Positions 16,724-26,000 of a DNA stretch of 33,186 bases are shown here, one piece after another. The position numbers were made by a program, and so were the translations under genes. Under the pieces are notes generated by a model. That model ran no database searches. It was given only the letters and a program-made list of their open reading frames with translations, and had not been told where the DNA came from. This DNA comes from Candidatus Zixiibacteriota bacterium (lineage in GTDB: Bacteria; Zixibacteria; MSB-5A5; UBA10806). The DNA lies in the NCBI GenBank assembly GCA_020344055.1, contig CP070813.1, positions 1,506,668 through 1,539,853 of the forward strand, read 5' to 3'. Numbering within the stretch: the first letter of the stretch is position 1; each line of letters begins with the position of its first letter.

Positions 16724-18535
16724 ATGCCTGGAATTAGCCTTTACTGTTTGGACGGCGCCATATCGGAGAGCGTAAATAAGAATATTAGTGACGCCCATAT
16801 GCTTATGCGCCGTTACGCCGATTATGAGACCATCCTGCTTTATAAAACGGAAAATGAAATCGCCGGTTTTACGGCTTATCCAGGCTATCCCAGGACTATA
16901 ATCGAAAACGATGAGTATTACATTTTCGTCGAGGGCTTAATCTACAATAAAAATAAGAGCGAATTAACCGAAGAGTTGATAACGCTCGCGTCCTTGATTT
17001 TTAAATCCGACGACGATCAGGTCGACGGGCATCTTTCCCGGTGGACATTTTCTGCGCATGGCGATTACGTGATACTATTCCTTAACAAAAATACTAATGA
17101 TTTTACAGTTATCAATGACCCGCTGGGTCGATTGCCTCTTTTTTATCTTAAACGAGACGACAAATTATTAATAAGCCGTGAACCGAAATTTATCGTGAGC
17201 GCCTTGAATCATAAAGAGATAGATTCTGTCGGCGCGGCTGAGTTTCTCCTGTACTCCTATAATTTGAAACATCGCACACCCATCAGGGATATTAACAGAT
17301 TACAGCCAGCCGGCTTGATAAGTTATAATCATACCACGAAGGAAAAGAAAATTAAGACTCTATTCGAGTGGGAATTCGGGAAAGACCAAAACGCCTCGGT
17401 GAAAGTCCGGGATTACGCTGAGGAGATGGCCGGACTCCTGATGAATTCCGCAAATAATAGAATTTTATCACTGGATAATTATCACCCGGTTTTGGCTTTG
17501 AGCGGCGGACTCGATTCCAGGGCAATTTTCTTTGCATTAGTTAATGCCAATGTAGAATTCTCATCATATACTTCATTAACCGGCCAGAAAGACAATCTAC
17601 CGGATATAAAGATTGCCAGGCAAATCGTAAATACCGTCCCTTCAAAATGGCGATTGTACGAATTTGACCCCATTACTTTGGATGATTATAAGGAAGTAGC
17701 ATACAATCAGGAAAGCGGAAGTTCAATTATTATGGCATTGGCCTGCGACGGGTATCGTAAGCTCAAAAGGGATTTCCCTCAAAATATGGCGTTTTTTACC
17801 GGAGACGGAGGCAATCAGATCAGTCATCCTATTACCATCAAAAAAAAGTTGAAATCTTTGGACCAGTTGGTGGATTTCACCATGGGTACATCGCTTTATT
17901 TCGATATTGATTACATATGCAAGCTATTAAGGATTGATAAATCAGACGTGAATCAATCTTTGTATGATGTCTTTTCATCTTATCCCGAAACCGATTTCGT
18001 CTGGAAATATGCTCACCTAAAGACGTTTGGAAGGGCTTTTAGATTTATTATGGAGGGGGAAGACAGGAGTAGATTTCATTTCTGGCTGGTCGCGCCCTAT
18101 TGGGATGTTCCCATCGTCGAGGCATCGATGCGTATACCTGAGAAATATAAGCGCAATTATATATTGTATAAAGAATTATTACGCATTTTAGATCCCAGGG
18201 CCCTTGATTTTGCATACGCCAATACCGGCTTTAAACTTGGCTCCCCATTATCTTTAATACAGGGAAACTTAAAAACATTCGCTAAGTCGCAAAAATGGTT
18301 ATATAAATTTGCCAGCAGATTAGTCTTCAGGCAAATTTATAAAAAATTCCACGATCCCGCCTTAGATAAATACATAGACAGGGTAATTGACTCCTCGGAT
18401 CTGATACAAAATTCATTCGATATGGATACTCTGAATAGGATACGTGACGATGATTTAAACAAGATACAGTATTATCTGGTAAACACGGTTATCCTGCGAT
18501 GTTTCCTGATGGAAAACGAATATAAGTATATTTAG
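16724..18535 (+). CDS. Asparagine-synthetase-like ATP-dependent amide ligase lacking the glutaminase cysteine
   Basis: This 603-aa protein has an N-terminal glutamine-amidotransferase-like fold (DPLGRLPLFYLKRDD, about 132-146). It begins Met-Pro-Gly where AsnB has Met-Cys-Gly, so the nucleophile for glutamine hydrolysis is missing. The synthetase domain keeps the PP-loop LSGGLDSRA at about 259-267 and a second active-site segment FFTGDGGNQ in place of AsnB's SGEGADE. This suggests a ligase that adenylates a carboxylate and uses an amine other than glutamine-derived ammonia, as in lasso-peptide or beta-lactam cyclases. No lasso precursor, PqqD-like or transglutaminase-like gene is adjacent, so the product is unknown. 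The start follows GGAGGAG. It is the only gene of its island module. Confidence 0.82.
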   Translation: MPGISLYCLDGAISESVNKNISDAHMLMRRYADYETILLYKTENEIAGFTAYPGYPRTIIENDEYYIFVEGLIYNKNKSELTEELITLASLIFKSDDDQVDGHLSRWTFSAHGDYVILFLNKNTNDFTVINDPLGRLPLFYLKRDDKLLISREPKFIVSALNHKEIDSVGAAEFLLYSYNLKHRTPIRDINRLQPAGLISYNHTTKEKKIKTLFEWEFGKDQNASVKVRDYAEEMAGLLMNSANNRILSLDNYHPVLALSGGLDSRAIFFALVNANVEFSSYTSLTGQKDNLPDIKIARQIVNTVPSKWRLYEFDPITLDDYKEVAYNQESGSSIIMALACDGYRKLKRDFPQNMAFFTGDGGNQISHPITIKKKLKSLDQLVDFTMGTSLYFDIDYICKLLRIDKSDVNQSLYDVFSSYPETDFVWKYAHLKTFGRAFRFIMEGEDRSRFHFWLVAPYWDVPIVEASMRIPEKYKRNYILYKELLRILDPRALDFAYANTGFKLGSPLSLIQGNLKTFAKSQKWLYKFASRLVFRQIYKKFHDPALDKYIDRVIDSSDLIQNSFDMDTLNRIRDDDLNKIQYYLVNTVILRCFLMENEYKYI

Positions 18536-18699
18536 TGTGCCCGGTTTATACTCAGATAAATTCTGGCAGGAAAAAGGCCTATATGTTTCTTTGCCTGCCG
18601 GTAAACCTGCGGATGCTGATTCAATATAATTTTGCCTTAATGTCACTACGGAAATGGCGACGTCCTCCATAAATCCCCGTAACTCGTTGCCATATTACC

Positions 18700-18743
18700 G
18701 GCGGCGCGGCGATTCGAACCCCGGATACAAAGAGAAGATTCCT
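18700..18743 (-). repeat. Degenerate tRNA 3'-half fragment, copy 2
   Basis: This fragment shares the acceptor segment GCGGCGC, the T-arm block GAACCCCGGA and the anticodon-stem block GATTCCT with the intact tRNA, in the same order and orientation, with several substitutions and one 1-nt gap. It is weaker than copies 1 and 3 and could derive from another tRNA. Confidence 0.55.
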
Positions 18744-18858
18744 GACCGGGCTTTCCGGATAAGCCCTTTCGAGCTAACAAATTAAATTATTCCATAAAAA
18801 GGTGGATACTCAAGGCTACCGGGCCGAGAAAAAATTTGGATATAAATCGGTTTTAGCT

Positions 18859-18886
18859 TGAAATTATCAAAAACGTCATATAAAAT
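18859..18886 (+). promoter_or_regulatory. Candidate promoter for the DUF2235 gene
   Basis: TTGAAA and TAAAAT, each five of six to the sigma-70 consensus, are separated by 16 nt. They lie about 62 nt upstream of the start codon. Confidence 0.45.
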
Positions 18887-18948
18887 TTCGACGGTTTTGT
18901 TGAAAAAGTACTGACGGTATATATCCGGTACCCACAAGGAGGGAAGAG

Positions 18949-19935
18949 ATGAGCAAAAATATAGTGATCTGCTGTGATGGTACGGGCAATGAGTATGGGG
19001 AGAAGAATACCAACGTAGTCAAGCTGTTTGAATCCCTCGATCTGAGCGATCCCTCAATGCAGATCGGCTACTATGATCCGGGAGTCGGTACCTTTAGCTC
19101 TCCCGCCGCTATTACCAAGACAGCCAAATGGTTGAGCAAGCTATGGGGGTTGGCGTTTGCCTTCGGTATTACCCAGAATATCGAGGATGCCTATGAATAC
19201 CTGATGGACAAGTATATTGACGGCGATCGAGTCTACCTGTTCGGCTTTAGCCGGGGAGCGTTCACCGTTAGAGCTCTTGCCGGAATGTTATATAAGTGCG
19301 GTCTCTTACAGAAAGGCAGTAACAATCTAATCTCCTACGCCACGAACATGTATCGTCGGGGGAAGCCCGAGGTCGCGGCTGGATTCAAGAAGACATTTTC
19401 TCGAGAATGTAGACCCCATTTTATCGGGGTCTGGGACACTGTCAAGTCTGTCGGCCTGTTCGTACCCCGCAAGTTCCCGAACGCGAGGCTGAATCCGGAT
19501 GTGAAATATGGCTATCAGGCTCTCGCCATTGACGAAAAGCGCTCGAAGTTCAGACCCAATCTCTGGGACCCACCTGTAAGTCCAGAGCAGATGATTGAGC
19601 AGGTCTGGTTTGCCGGCGTGCATTGCGACGTCGGTGGATCGTATTCAAAAGACGGTCTCGCAAACATCGCACTGCAATGGCTGGCTCATAGGGCTGAAAG
19701 TCGTGGATTGAATATATTGAAATCTGAATTGGCAAAGGCGAAGACCGATCCGTGCGATAAACTTCACAATTCGCTCCTGCCGATCTGGTGGCTGCTGGGC
19801 TGGAAACGGCGGAAAATCGAGAACGGCTCTAAAATACACTCATCCGTCGTGGTTAGAATGGAGAATTGTAATCTGGGCTACAGGCCCAAGAACTTGCCAG
19901 CTCCGGGTGAGTTTGAGATAGTAAATGACGGATAG
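18949..19935 (+). CDS. DUF2235 alpha/beta-hydrolase (Tle1-like fold)
   Basis: This 328-aa protein opens with the DUF2235 signature NIVICCDGTGNEYG. It carries the nucleophile elbow GFSRGAF with Ser101, an aspartate in GVWDTVKSVG (D163) and a histidine in FAGVHCDVGGSY (H225), giving a plausible Ser-Asp-His triad. DUF2235 proteins are lipase-like hydrolases; the Tle1 phospholipase effectors of type VI secretion belong here, but many members are stand-alone. This copy is short, lacks a PAAR or VgrG extension and has no adjacent immunity gene. It starts after AAGGAGGG and ends just before a terminator, so it is a single-gene unit. It is island cargo, about 18 kb from the PAAR gene. Confidence 0.88.
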   Translation: MSKNIVICCDGTGNEYGEKNTNVVKLFESLDLSDPSMQIGYYDPGVGTFSSPAAITKTAKWLSKLWGLAFAFGITQNIEDAYEYLMDKYIDGDRVYLFGFSRGAFTVRALAGMLYKCGLLQKGSNNLISYATNMYRRGKPEVAAGFKKTFSRECRPHFIGVWDTVKSVGLFVPRKFPNARLNPDVKYGYQALAIDEKRSKFRPNLWDPPVSPEQMIEQVWFAGVHCDVGGSYSKDGLANIALQWLAHRAESRGLNILKSELAKAKTDPCDKLHNSLLPIWWLLGWKRRKIENGSKIHSSVVVRMENCNLGYRPKNLPAPGEFEIVNDG

Positions 19936-19943
19936 TCATATTG

Positions 19944-19989
19944 GAGCGGCTTGCGATAACTTTCAAGGAAGGTAGCCGCTCACTTTTTA
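19944..19989 (+). terminator. Rho-independent terminator after the DUF2235 gene
   Basis: A perfect 8-bp stem (GAGCGGCT with AGCCGCTC) encloses a 22-nt loop and is followed by ACTTTTTAT. It begins 8 nt after the stop codon. Confidence 0.7.
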
Positions 19990-20057
19990 TGCAATTGCGA
20001 ACTCAAGTCCTTCCTATCACTTTGAATTCAACCGGGCCAACCGGTTAATGACCATTA

Positions 20058-21050
20058 TTAATAAGGGAGATTAATTTTAATTTTATCATCGGCGACGGTG
20101 TTATACGCATCAAAAAACGCCCCGGGCCCCTGTTTGATCGATTCCACAAGAACCTCTCTTCCTGATTTTTCATCAATCGTCCCGGCCATAAATGCCCCGA
20201 CTACGTAGTAGGCGCGCTTATTGTTGCCTAATTCCCAGGAACGTGAACGAACCGCATTGGAATCCAGATCGGCGACATCCCTGTATAACTGAATCAATTC
20301 TGAATGCAGTCTTTTTATCTCATCCTGATCGGATAATAATTCGTAGTCGAGGGCTATCAATGATCTTTCTTTATCTCCTGTTTCCGGGAATTCCTCCAAG
20401 CCTTTGTAGGCGGCATAAGTAGCCATACCTTCAATTTGAATCATCAGATGTATGAGTTTGACGGGATCGCGTTCCATTTCTTCGGTCACGTATTTTTTAT
20501 AAATATTTGAAAATCCTATATGGTAGATTTCATGGACAAACAGGTTCAGCAAATCCTGATTAATAATATTAATTACGATCTTTCCGTCTCGCTGGAATCC
20601 CGCGGCCATTATCTTGGTTGTAAAGTATAGAGTTGTGGAAAGGTCCGTTTCATCCGGCAAAAACTCACAGAGATGCGGAACGGCTTTATCGACAAACCGC
20701 TTTTCAATTTCAGCCAGTTTCATGGCCGAAATATATTCAGGATGATTCTCGCGCTCCGCCTGTGAAATATTGCTGATTTTTTCTATCTCCTTTATCCATT
20801 TATTCTTGTCGGGTTGCAGGTAGACCTGTTCATGCCACAATTGTGTTAATCGGTACGCCTCATCGCTCTGCCAGAAATTTTCAGGATCGGCCAATATCTC
20901 CTCAGGGTGAAGATATATCTTTTCTATCGAGGAGATATCGAATCTGATGGACGATTCCAGGCAAGGGCATGACCTGTCAGATTCATCCTGAGCCCGGGTT
21001 GATCCGGATAGATATAAAACAACAAACATCATGATTATTATTCTGCGCAT
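20058..21050 (-). CDS. Exported HExxH zinc-peptidase-like protein (DUF5700-like)
   Basis: This 330-aa protein has a signal peptide (MRRIIIMMFVVLYLSGSTRA). The zinc-binding motif HEIYHIGF (His173, Glu174, His177) is followed 30 residues later by Glu207 in QIEGMATYAAYKG, a gluzincin-like arrangement in which the second helix supplies the third ligand. The general pattern fits DUF5700, annotated as putative zinc-dependent peptidases, though I am less sure of the family than of the motif. The protein is expected in the periplasm or outside the cell. GGAGGG precedes the ATG. It converges on the DUF2235 gene within the same island module, and a functional link is not demonstrated. Confidence 0.75.
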   Translation of the reverse strand: MRRIIIMMFVVLYLSGSTRAQDESDRSCPCLESSIRFDISSIEKIYLHPEEILADPENFWQSDEAYRLTQLWHEQVYLQPDKNKWIKEIEKISNISQAERENHPEYISAMKLAEIEKRFVDKAVPHLCEFLPDETDLSTTLYFTTKIMAAGFQRDGKIVINIINQDLLNLFVHEIYHIGFSNIYKKYVTEEMERDPVKLIHLMIQIEGMATYAAYKGLEEFPETGDKERSLIALDYELLSDQDEIKRLHSELIQLYRDVADLDSNAVRSRSWELGNNKRAYYVVGAFMAGTIDEKSGREVLVESIKQGPGAFFDAYNTVADDKIKINLPY

Positions 21051-21337
21051 TTTCCCTCCCCAATTTAAAGGTAGGTTTTATTTTCAATTACGATGCCTAA
21101 ATAATAATGTTTCACGACTCCGCCTTTCGATTCCGGAGGTTTATTCTTTGAGATTCCTTCCCCATAAAATATCCAGGCTTTTCAACCATAAAGATATGGG
21201 GTTACCCGCCGGTTATCGGCTTGATTGTTGCTGAATAAGCCCCCATTCGACGCTACAGATATTCTGCTGGCGGTCGTTATAATATCGTAGACGCCGTTGC
21301 CATTATATTTATCACAATTCCTGTTTAGTCATTGCAG

Positions 21338-21388
21338 CACAATTAGCGGCGCAGGGACTTGAACCCCGGAAACAAGGATTATGATTCC
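21338..21388 (-). repeat. tRNA 3'-half fragment, copy 3 (best preserved attachment-site remnant)
   Basis: This fragment aligns without gaps to 28049-28099 with 48 of 51 bases identical. It covers the anticodon loop with CAT, the variable region, T arm, acceptor 3' strand, discriminator and 6 bases beyond. The 5' half (D arm and acceptor 5' strand) is absent, so it cannot be a functional tRNA. Confidence 0.9.
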
Positions 21389-21516
21389 CATCGTAGCGTT
21401 ACGGTTAAATCCCTGTAGAATGACGTATTACAATAACTAACAAGAACTTAAGACGCCTGCGAGCCGCCCTTTTCGACACCAGAAAACACCATAAAATAGC
21501 ACAGATATCGCTGCGA

Positions 21517-21540
21517 GTGTTGTAATATTGTTGTCGCGGA
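21517..21540. repeat. Module-boundary direct repeat, left copy
   Basis: GTGTTGTAATATTGTTGTC plus GCGGA repeats the sequence at 27985-28010 in the same orientation with one substitution and a 2-nt indel. Internally it holds two TGTTGT units 11 nt apart. Confidence 0.75.
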
Positions 21541-21670
21541 AAAACATTCTCATTATCAAATACTCGTTCTATAAGGGAGGCTTTGAGGAGTAAAGCGAAA
21601 AGGCGTGAGCAAGCTTACGGCCGAGATCAAAGCTAATTGATAATAATAGAGTTGGCTGAAGCCATTTCCA

Positions 21671-21699
21671 TTGACAAAAATAATATCTTGATATAAAAT
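21671..21699 (+). promoter_or_regulatory. Strong sigma-70-like promoter for the zinc protein
   Basis: A perfect TTGACA is followed by 17 nt and TAAAAT, 42 nt upstream of the start codon. Confidence 0.6.
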
Positions 21700-21741
21700 A
21701 TACCGGGTTTAAACGCCTTACGTTCTTTTAAAGAGGACTTT

Positions 21742-22317
21742 ATGCCTGCAAAGAAGAAGGCTAAAAAGCCTAAACCCAAGCCTAAATCCAAACCCAAATC
21801 CAAACCCAAATCCAAATCTAAGTCTAAACTGGAAATTCCAGAACTGCCCGATCTTGTTTTTAAGCCTGGATTAACTTTTCCATGGAAATGTTTTACTTCT
21901 CATTCCTGGGACGGATGCACCTGTAAAAATTGCGGAGAAACAAGAAATGAAGGGCATAAATGGTCACGGTCATTCGTTTTTGAAAAGTGCTCTTGCCCAT
22001 ACAACGGTTCGATGAATGTTGATCGTACAGACCTCTGCGATAAATGTGAAGGCCGCGGCTTCGTCGCAAAATGGGTCATGAAATGCGAAAAATGCGAACA
22101 ACGGCAACCGGATGAGGAACCCATATTGGCTAAATCTAGTAGAAAATGTGATAGATGTTGGGGGGTCGGGGAAGTAACCTGCGGCAACTGTGGAGGTTCT
22201 GGCAAGATAAGGATTGGCGGATATAGTCCATATGGATCAACTACTATGTTGATTCCTTGCGCCCCGTGTTCGGGACGTGGTCTGATGAAATGCCCCAAAT
22301 GTAAAGGCTCCGGATAA
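21742..22317 (+). CDS. Lys/Pro-repeat protein with DnaJ-type CXXCXGXG zinc motifs
   Basis: This is a 191-aa protein. Residues 1-29 are almost entirely Lys, Pro and Ser in short repeats and would be disordered and strongly basic. A cysteine-rich region follows (DGCTCKNCGETRNEGHKW near 57-74). The C-terminal half holds five DnaJ-style motifs: CDKCEGRG at 99, CDRCWGVG at 136, CGNCGGSG at 147, CAPCSGRG at 173 and CPKCKGSG at 184. In DnaJ, four such motifs bind two zinc ions and contact unfolded polypeptides; there is no J domain here. It might bind nucleic acid or protein. It has its own promoter and is transcribed opposite to the TIR/SLATT genes. Confidence 0.8.
   Translation: MPAKKKAKKPKPKPKSKPKSKPKSKSKSKLEIPELPDLVFKPGLTFPWKCFTSHSWDGCTCKNCGETRNEGHKWSRSFVFEKCSCPYNGSMNVDRTDLCDKCEGRGFVAKWVMKCEKCEQRQPDEEPILAKSSRKCDRCWGVGEVTCGNCGGSGKIRIGGYSPYGSTTMLIPCAPCSGRGLMKCPKCKGSG
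21763..21827. repeat. Short tandem repeats encoding the Lys/Pro/Ser tail
   Basis: Near-perfect 12-nt units of the AAACCCAAATCC type run through the 5' end of the zinc-protein gene. Unit gain or loss would keep the frame and vary the tail length. Confidence 0.7.
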
Positions 22318-22614
22318 GTAGAAATCGTTATAGATAAATATAATTTTTCTCTTTACGGATTAGCTCTGTAACCCGGCTAACAACATTAGCGCTTTTTTTA
22401 TATTCAAGCTTATCCGGTATATTGGTATAAATTTATTTGAAAGTGAATATTATATTAATAATCTATTAGAAATAATCCACCTTCCACTTTAGACTTTAAA
22501 GCGAATTCGAGAAGTAGATCAATTTAAGAAAAGCTGGCCTCCCTCGAAATAAGGATGCCGGCTAGAAATATACTACTATAAAGTTAATCTATTACTGTAA
22601 CTCCGGTCCGATAG
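22318..22614. other. A/T-rich intergenic region between convergent genes
   Basis: Apart from a weak terminator-like hairpin, a GCTGGC/GCCGGC inverted repeat near 22534-22564 is visible without a clean T-run. I see no gene here. Confidence 0.4.
22376..22399 (+). terminator. Weak terminator-like hairpin after the zinc protein
   Basis: A 5-bp stem (GCTAA with TTAGC) and 5-nt loop are followed by GC and seven T residues. The stem is short, so efficiency is doubtful. Confidence 0.35.
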
Positions 22615-22905
22615 TCAAAAGTCGAGAGAGATCCCTTCGCTGGCAGCCATTCCTCTTATTTCGCTTGCGACGGGGCCATCCAAATTGTTCATGTATTGTT
22701 GCCCCAACCGGAAGTTACCGCTCTGCTGTAAATGCACGAGAGTGCGATACATGCCGTTGGTATCCATTGCCATAAATTCATCCAGGTTTTTGGCGATTCC
22801 CTTTACGACCGCCCTGGCAACCAGAAAAATAAAGAGATACCAGCAGATTCCGCCGATAACAGCGATCAGCACTCCGATAATGATAATAATAGTGAAAAGA
22901 TCCAC
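22615..22905 (-). CDS. Small single-TM membrane protein
   Basis: This 96-aa protein starts at GTG, placed 7 nt after a strong AAAGGAGG site. Residues 4-31 form a long hydrophobic stretch (TIIIIIGVLIAVIGGICWYL ...). The remainder is soluble and probably cytoplasmic (EFMAMDTNGMYRTLVHLQQ ... VASEIRGMAASEG). No family is recognised. It lies 112 nt downstream of the TIR gene on the same strand and may be the third member of that unit. Confidence 0.65.
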   Translation of the reverse strand: MDLFTIIIIIGVLIAVIGGICWYLFIFLVARAVVKGIAKNLDEFMAMDTNGMYRTLVHLQQSGNFRLGQQYMNNLDGPVASEIRGMAASEGISLDF

Positions 22906-23017
22906 GCTGTTCCTCCTTTTTTGATGACAATAGCGTCCAGACCGGGAGTAAAATTCAGCCCTGATCCGTTAATTTCTGAAGTCCCAAACTGCCAATTTTC
23001 ATTTGCATAACCGTTAG

Positions 23018-26000
23018 CTAATTTACTTTGCTGATATTCAACAAAAATTCCTCAATTGCTTCTGCGAGTTTTTTACTCGAACCTGACTTGAACGGGCTAA
23101 TGCGCGTTTTTGAAATCATAGGGAATAGATTGTCAACAACCTTTTCTGCACCGATTATAAAAGTCGGTTTCCCGAGCGTATGACTGATGCCCAGCTCCAG
23201 GGCGACATTCGAATTGAATCCCGTAAGATCGACAAGCACATGCGATGCCTGGCAGATTTCGTTCCAGATCGATTGAATTATGTCGGGATCGCTTACTTCA
23301 TCACCTCTGATATAGTCAACTCCTGATTTCTTGCAGCAATCGCGGGCCGTTTGGGACGCTTTGGCAGACCAGCCCGGCCGAAACGGCATTACATGAAAAA
23401 GCCTGCCTTCTCCGCTGGAATAGGAAGGGGCCCAGACCGGATGAATTAGCATTACGGGCTCCTTATCAAGGAAGCCAACCAGTGCTTTAAGGGCATTATC
23501 GGTTGACACGGGATCGGGCTCATCTCCAAGCCGCCGCAGCTGTTTCAAGCTCTGATCCATATAAATGTCCTCTTGCGGAAGCGGATAACTTTTTAAGACT
23601 TGTTGTAACGTTTTCGGAAGGGGGCTTACCTTTTCGCGAGAAATAAATGAAAACATAGCATCATCAATAGCAGTCTTTAATAGATCTTCGGTTCCTTTTG
23701 TAAGTGAGATATCAATTGGTTCAATGTCGACGTCAAAAGGAAGTTTCTCTCCCGTCGACAGCACAACCACCGGTTTACCCAGAGTGAGGGCGATACCGAG
23801 TTCATAAGCGACGGCCGCTCGATCCGAACCGGCTTTTGCTCCCATATCAAAAAGAGCGATGCCGGCCTTCTGGATTTGTTTCCAACGGGCGTTTGCGTAG
23901 CCCGCCGCTTTTGGAGGTTTCATTATCGATAGATCCAGTTCTTTGCAGACTTTTGTCGCTAATTTCATGGGCGCCGGACGCCCGGAGTAGAAAACCGAAT
24001 TTGTGTCAACCGGCACGTTGGCCGCACGCCATGTCGGCCGGGCCAAAATCACATTCCGAAGAAGGGTAAATTTTCGCACCTGATCCGCCAGGGGCCGGAG
24101 TTCGTCCAGTTCAACGGACCGCGCTTTTGCATCATCATCGCCGGCTTCGTATATTCTCCTGTCGATATTGGTGGCTCTTACGCTCAGGTCTGTAATCGTA
24201 CCGCTTTCGTCGGAGCCTTTACCCCGTCTATTAGCCTCTTCTAAAAGAAGGCGACGAATTTTCCAGCAAAGCTCGACAAGTTCGGCTGCTCGCGATCCAT
24301 CAGGAGGTCTGGGTATTCCGTAACTGGGATAATGCGTAAGTTCCAGCATGTTGCTCAAGAGCCCTCTCATATCCTCTACCTTCTTCATATAGCCGCCTAC
24401 ACTCTCATCTCTGGAAGAGATGATATCTCCAAAGGATCCGAGCAGCTCTTTAAGTTGATCCGACCTTTTGGTTTTCCCTGATTTGATATCTTTTTCAAGG
24501 CGTTTTTTCAACAGGTCAAAGATCTTTTCATCATTGTCTTTTGGCATCGCGCCTCCTTCCGATATCAAATAGATTTGACTCAACATTTTCGAGATCTCCG
24601 GAAGCCGATCATCTTCTTTGAACTCCTTCTGAAGCCCTTCAACAATATTTTCAACCTCCGATAATAAGCGGGATACGCCGCCGTATCGCGATTTCAGTTT
24701 CGACCAGTCTTGAAGAAGCTCTTCTGTGGGAGCGCCTTTCTTTCGTTTTTTTTCCTTGAGCTCAAGGAACGCGAAGTGCAAATCTTTTAATTCATCAGGT
24801 GGAGGTTCCATTGGTTCTGCCCAGTATATTGGTCTTATAAAGTGCTCTCGCCGCAAATTGTGTGCGTATCGCCATTCTTGTTCAACGTATTTGGAAAGCC
24901 TCGCCGTTTGAGACCAGCACAGCTGAAATATGTCCGCCTCATCAATTTTTGTAAGAAGAGCTTCGGTCCACTTTTCGCCGCTTCGTAATATATTGATATC
25001 GCGGTAATACTGCATACCAAGCACAGAATAGGCTCTCTCCAACTTATCAACAATTGAAGCATCATTATGAGAATATGATACGAAAACTTTATGGAATGGA
25101 TAAGCCGTCGAAATGTCCGGCTCTTGGAACTTCTTTTCTTTTTCAGCACTTGATAGGAGCGACCATATCCTAACTTCACCGATTAATATAGGTCCCACAT
25201 AAAATAAGACACTACCGTTGATTGCCGTATTGGAAGGTAAACAATCAGAAATAGTCTTGAATCTGAATTCGCAACAGTGTATTTCCTCTTCCCAGGTCAA
25301 CAATATCCTTCGAGGATTGAAGCGACAACCTTCAAGTTCAGGTACTATCGTTATCTCGGTCCCGGTTACAATTGGGCCCGTCGATTCACCCTCGGCACGC
25401 AAGTGATCGGTCTGCTTATCGACAAGACGTTTCTCTATATCATCCCAAACGGCTTGTTGTTTGCTTGAAGTATGAATATAGACAAACAGCGAATACCACC
25501 TTGTACTAAATATAGTTTTAGGATGAGATACTGTAAAGCGAACTGGTTCGGCCTTAAATGTGTTTGGGAGCATTTCTAAATTACTCGTACTGATGTCAGC
25601 AGTTAATTCCTCCCAATCGTGAAGGAGCTCTTTTTCGGGAACGCCTCTCTTTCGCCGTTTCTCGATCTCTTTCGCATCTTCGATATTCTGTTCAACCTTT
25701 TTTGCGATAGGCGCGATCTTGAGCAATCCTTCGATCGACTTCAATGCTTCATCCACAGAAGGCATGAATTCCGGAGCAAGTTTTGAAAATGTTTCACCGG
25801 CCAGTTTTACTCGACGTTTCGCATCTTTTAGTTTTTCTATATCTTTGCTGCCTGGCTGGCGAAGAACATTTCCATAATTGAAATTAAGTTTAGCCCGCTC
25901 AAGGGGATCATCTATACCTTCGAGTAAGTCCTCCGCAACTTTATATGCCTCACATGACTTTTGGAACATTTCGTCTCCGAGTTCAGGAATAAGGTCTGAG

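Larger units (their letters stand above)
18536..18948. other. Intergenic region at an island module boundary
   Basis: This region contains the second tRNA-like fragment and a promoter (listed separately). A GGCAGG/CCTGCC inverted repeat lies near 18569-18599 but lacks a T-run. Confidence 0.5.
21051..21741. other. Intergenic region spanning the boundary between island modules 2 and 3
   Basis: This region contains the best preserved tRNA fragment, one copy of a boundary direct repeat and a strong promoter, all listed separately. I see no coding sequence in it. Confidence 0.6.

Noticed and set aside
16724-18535. Lasso-peptide biosynthesis cluster
   Set aside because: The PP-loop ligase resembles a cyclase, but no precursor peptide, PqqD-like chaperone, transglutaminase-like protease or transporter is adjacent.
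18949-19935. Type VI effector partner of the PAAR gene at the window start
   Set aside because: Some DUF2235 proteins are type VI effectors, but this one is about 18 kb away inside a separate island, has no PAAR or VgrG part and no adjacent immunity gene.
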